NCBI GenBank assembly: GCA_039881145.1 | Contig: JAYKKI010000060.1 | Span: 4,154,501 to 4,218,500 of the forward strand | Length of the DNA: 64,000 nucleotides | Direction: 5' to 3' | Source: Druceiella hillmani | Taxonomy: Eukaryota > Arthropoda > Insecta > Lepidoptera > Hepialidae | Shown here: piece by piece, positions 62,442-64,000 of the stretch | How the letters are laid out: each line of letters opens with the position of its first letter | Position numbering within the stretch: position 1 is the stretch's first letter | Made by a program: the position numbers and the translations under genes | The notes under the pieces: generated by a model | Told to the model about the DNA's origin: nothing | Database searches by the model: none | Seen by the model: only the letters and a program-made list of their open reading frames with translations

Positions 62442-64000
62442 GTAAGTTTGTTAATTTTATATGCAGTATTACATAACATGTAGTGCTTTTAAGGTGTAGT
62501 TTTGGTAAATAGATTTCGGTTTATAAAGAAATTTGGTAACAGATTACAAAATTTATAAAAAGGGAGCTATCAATTGTGGAAAAAACCACAAGAATAAAAT
62601 GGAAACTGATATTGTATGTGCTTTGCAGAATAAAACATTATATTAGATACTAAAACAATATATCATCTTTCAAATACACATGCTTACGTGCTTTTTTTGA
62701 AATTCAGCAAATTTATGTAATGCATATAAAAGGCTGTCATCGTTACTCATAAAACTTATTTCATAAAGTATTATTGTAGATCAGTTACATATTTGGTGAC
62801 TTGGAATATCCCTGATCGGTCTGTTTATGGGTAAATGTGTCTATGATCTTGTTTTAAATTTAAAGCGGAAAGAGCATTCAGTATAGTTAACGAATCATGT
62901 GCGAAATCTTTATTAATTTATGTTTACCAAAATTTGTCCATTTCGCTTGATCAAAAATAGTTGGTAAAAAATTTAGTGTAAATCAAGTCTATGACTCCAT
63001 CAAAGTGAACCCATCACATTGTGACGTATTTAATGGTATCTGTAAAGACAAGCATAAGTGGTCTTTTCTATGTTGTCATTATTAACTTAAATGCATCAAA
63101 GTAAGGTTATTACAGTGTTATTTGGAATGACTTTTACAATAGGCTATTTGACAAACATGAAAAATATACCACAATTCGTGGTCATCCTATTAGATTGTAA
63201 CGTAAATAAGCGTACTGCTTTTAATTTTCGAAGGAATAAGTTTATATTTTGTAAAAAAAACGTAAAGAAAACACAATATTTTTGAAATTCAATCAGCGTC
63301 ACAAACGCCTTTGGTTAAAAGTCGGATGACGTCACAGGCGAGTAAAATGCGTTCATACCAAAGTTTAATGTTCTTACTGTTTTGGTTTATAGGCATTGAT
63401 ATCGATAATAATATTTAAAACACAAATATTACTTACATCGAAATGATCTTCGCACATAAAAATAATTGAGTGAGCTATAATGCTATTTGGATCTCTTCGG
63501 GCTAATTGCAGCCACTTTTTTTGTCTTTTAAGATTCGTTAGCACTGAAATGACGACTTTGAATTTTTATAGATGTATTTGTACATTGTGGCAGTAGACAT
63601 CATTTTAATATGAAAATAAATAATAATCCTCCTCAGTGGGCAGGACCGTTTATGTTTATATTGTGTGTGACGTCACACTCAGGCTTTTTATAGATTTGGT
63701 CAAGAGCAAAAGGATGTCTATGATGACAAAAATTAACTTTAATGTAAAAAAGCTTACTTGATATTAGTTGCCATAAATATTTTTAACGTTAGCTATTTGT
63801 AAAGGTAGAGTCGTTATGAAGTCGAGAACACCCTACGCTTTATTTTACATTAAAGTAGTTTTTTAGCTATCAGAGACATCCTTTTGCTGTTGACCAAAAT
63901 TTAATTTATTTTTATTATAATTTCTAAGATGTGAGTACTATAATCTTGTCATGCAGATTAAATCAATTTTGGTCAGGACATTACGAAGCCAAGCTTTGAA
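62442..64000 (+). other. Intron 1 of the heparanase-like gene
   Basis: Starts GTAAGT. No downstream exon recognised to the window end. It holds the fold-back at 63694-63899 and short CGTCACA/TGACGTCAC words near 63325 and 63670. Confidence 0.55.
63694..63899. mobile_element. Fold-back MITE-like element, about 206 bp
   Basis: The left arm TTTGGTCAAGAGCAAAAGGA then TGTCTATGATGACAAAAATT is matched in reverse by the right end TTTTGGTCAACAGCAAAAGG then ATGTCTCTGATAGC. The arms also share an ACTTTAATGTAAAA block, so pairing extends about 55 bp. Confidence 0.7.

Overview
This window is AT-rich animal nuclear DNA, almost certainly from an insect with a large, repeat-laden genome. The protein-level evidence points to an arthropod: a DHR96-type nuclear receptor with the insect P-box CESCKA, plus mariner, Jockey-like, RTE-like, Penelope-like, pogo-like and piggyBac-like relics and an orphan protein family that recurs in arthropod genomes. 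I cannot settle the order from the sequence; a beetle or a hemipteran fits, but that is a guess.

Two host genes can be supported, divergently arranged about 12.5 kb apart. The first is Hr96 on the minus strand. Its first coding exon (48728-49758) encodes the complete two-zinc-finger DNA-binding domain and a long Ser/Asn-rich hinge. Its second coding exon (4150-4369) starts the ligand-binding domain. The two exons join in phase (an Arg codon split CG|G) across a single intron of about 44.4 kb, and the remaining ligand-binding exons lie beyond position 1. The second gene, on the plus strand, begins with a 200-bp exon (62242-62441) that looks like the signal-peptide exon of a heparanase-like glycoside hydrolase; the rest lies beyond position 64000.

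Most of the window is therefore the giant Hr96 intron, and it is packed with repeats. There are at least ten tandem arrays: monomers of about 102, 122, 145, about 146, 149, 151, 167, 168, 185/186 and about 205 bp. Several are visibly built from transposon pieces. The 185/186-bp array is a Jockey-like reverse transcriptase fragment organised as a 371-bp dimer, the 149-bp array is the 3' end of a mariner, and the 102-bp array begins at the end of a Penelope-like element. Relics of pogo-, mariner-, piggyBac-, Jockey- and RTE-type elements are scattered between them.

The most interesting signal is a recurrent fold-back repeat family at about 7.3, 16.2, 26.6-27.9, 33.1, 35.7 and 45.8 kb. Its arms carry a hammerhead ribozyme motif: CUGAAGA, a 5-bp stem II, GAAA, a very short stem III, then UC at the cleavage site. 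One locus (26.6-27.9 kb) also contains a broken GIY-YIG endonuclease domain, which ties the family to Penelope-like retroelements. One near-intact hammerhead (35726-35766) is in the same sense as the Hr96 pre-mRNA, so it could in principle cut the intron.

The flank between Hr96 and the heparanase-like gene (49.8-62.2 kb) holds a decayed copy of an arthropod orphan protein, a mariner N-terminal relic, small fold-backs and long stretches in which I see no gene. No tRNA, rRNA or CRISPR array was found.
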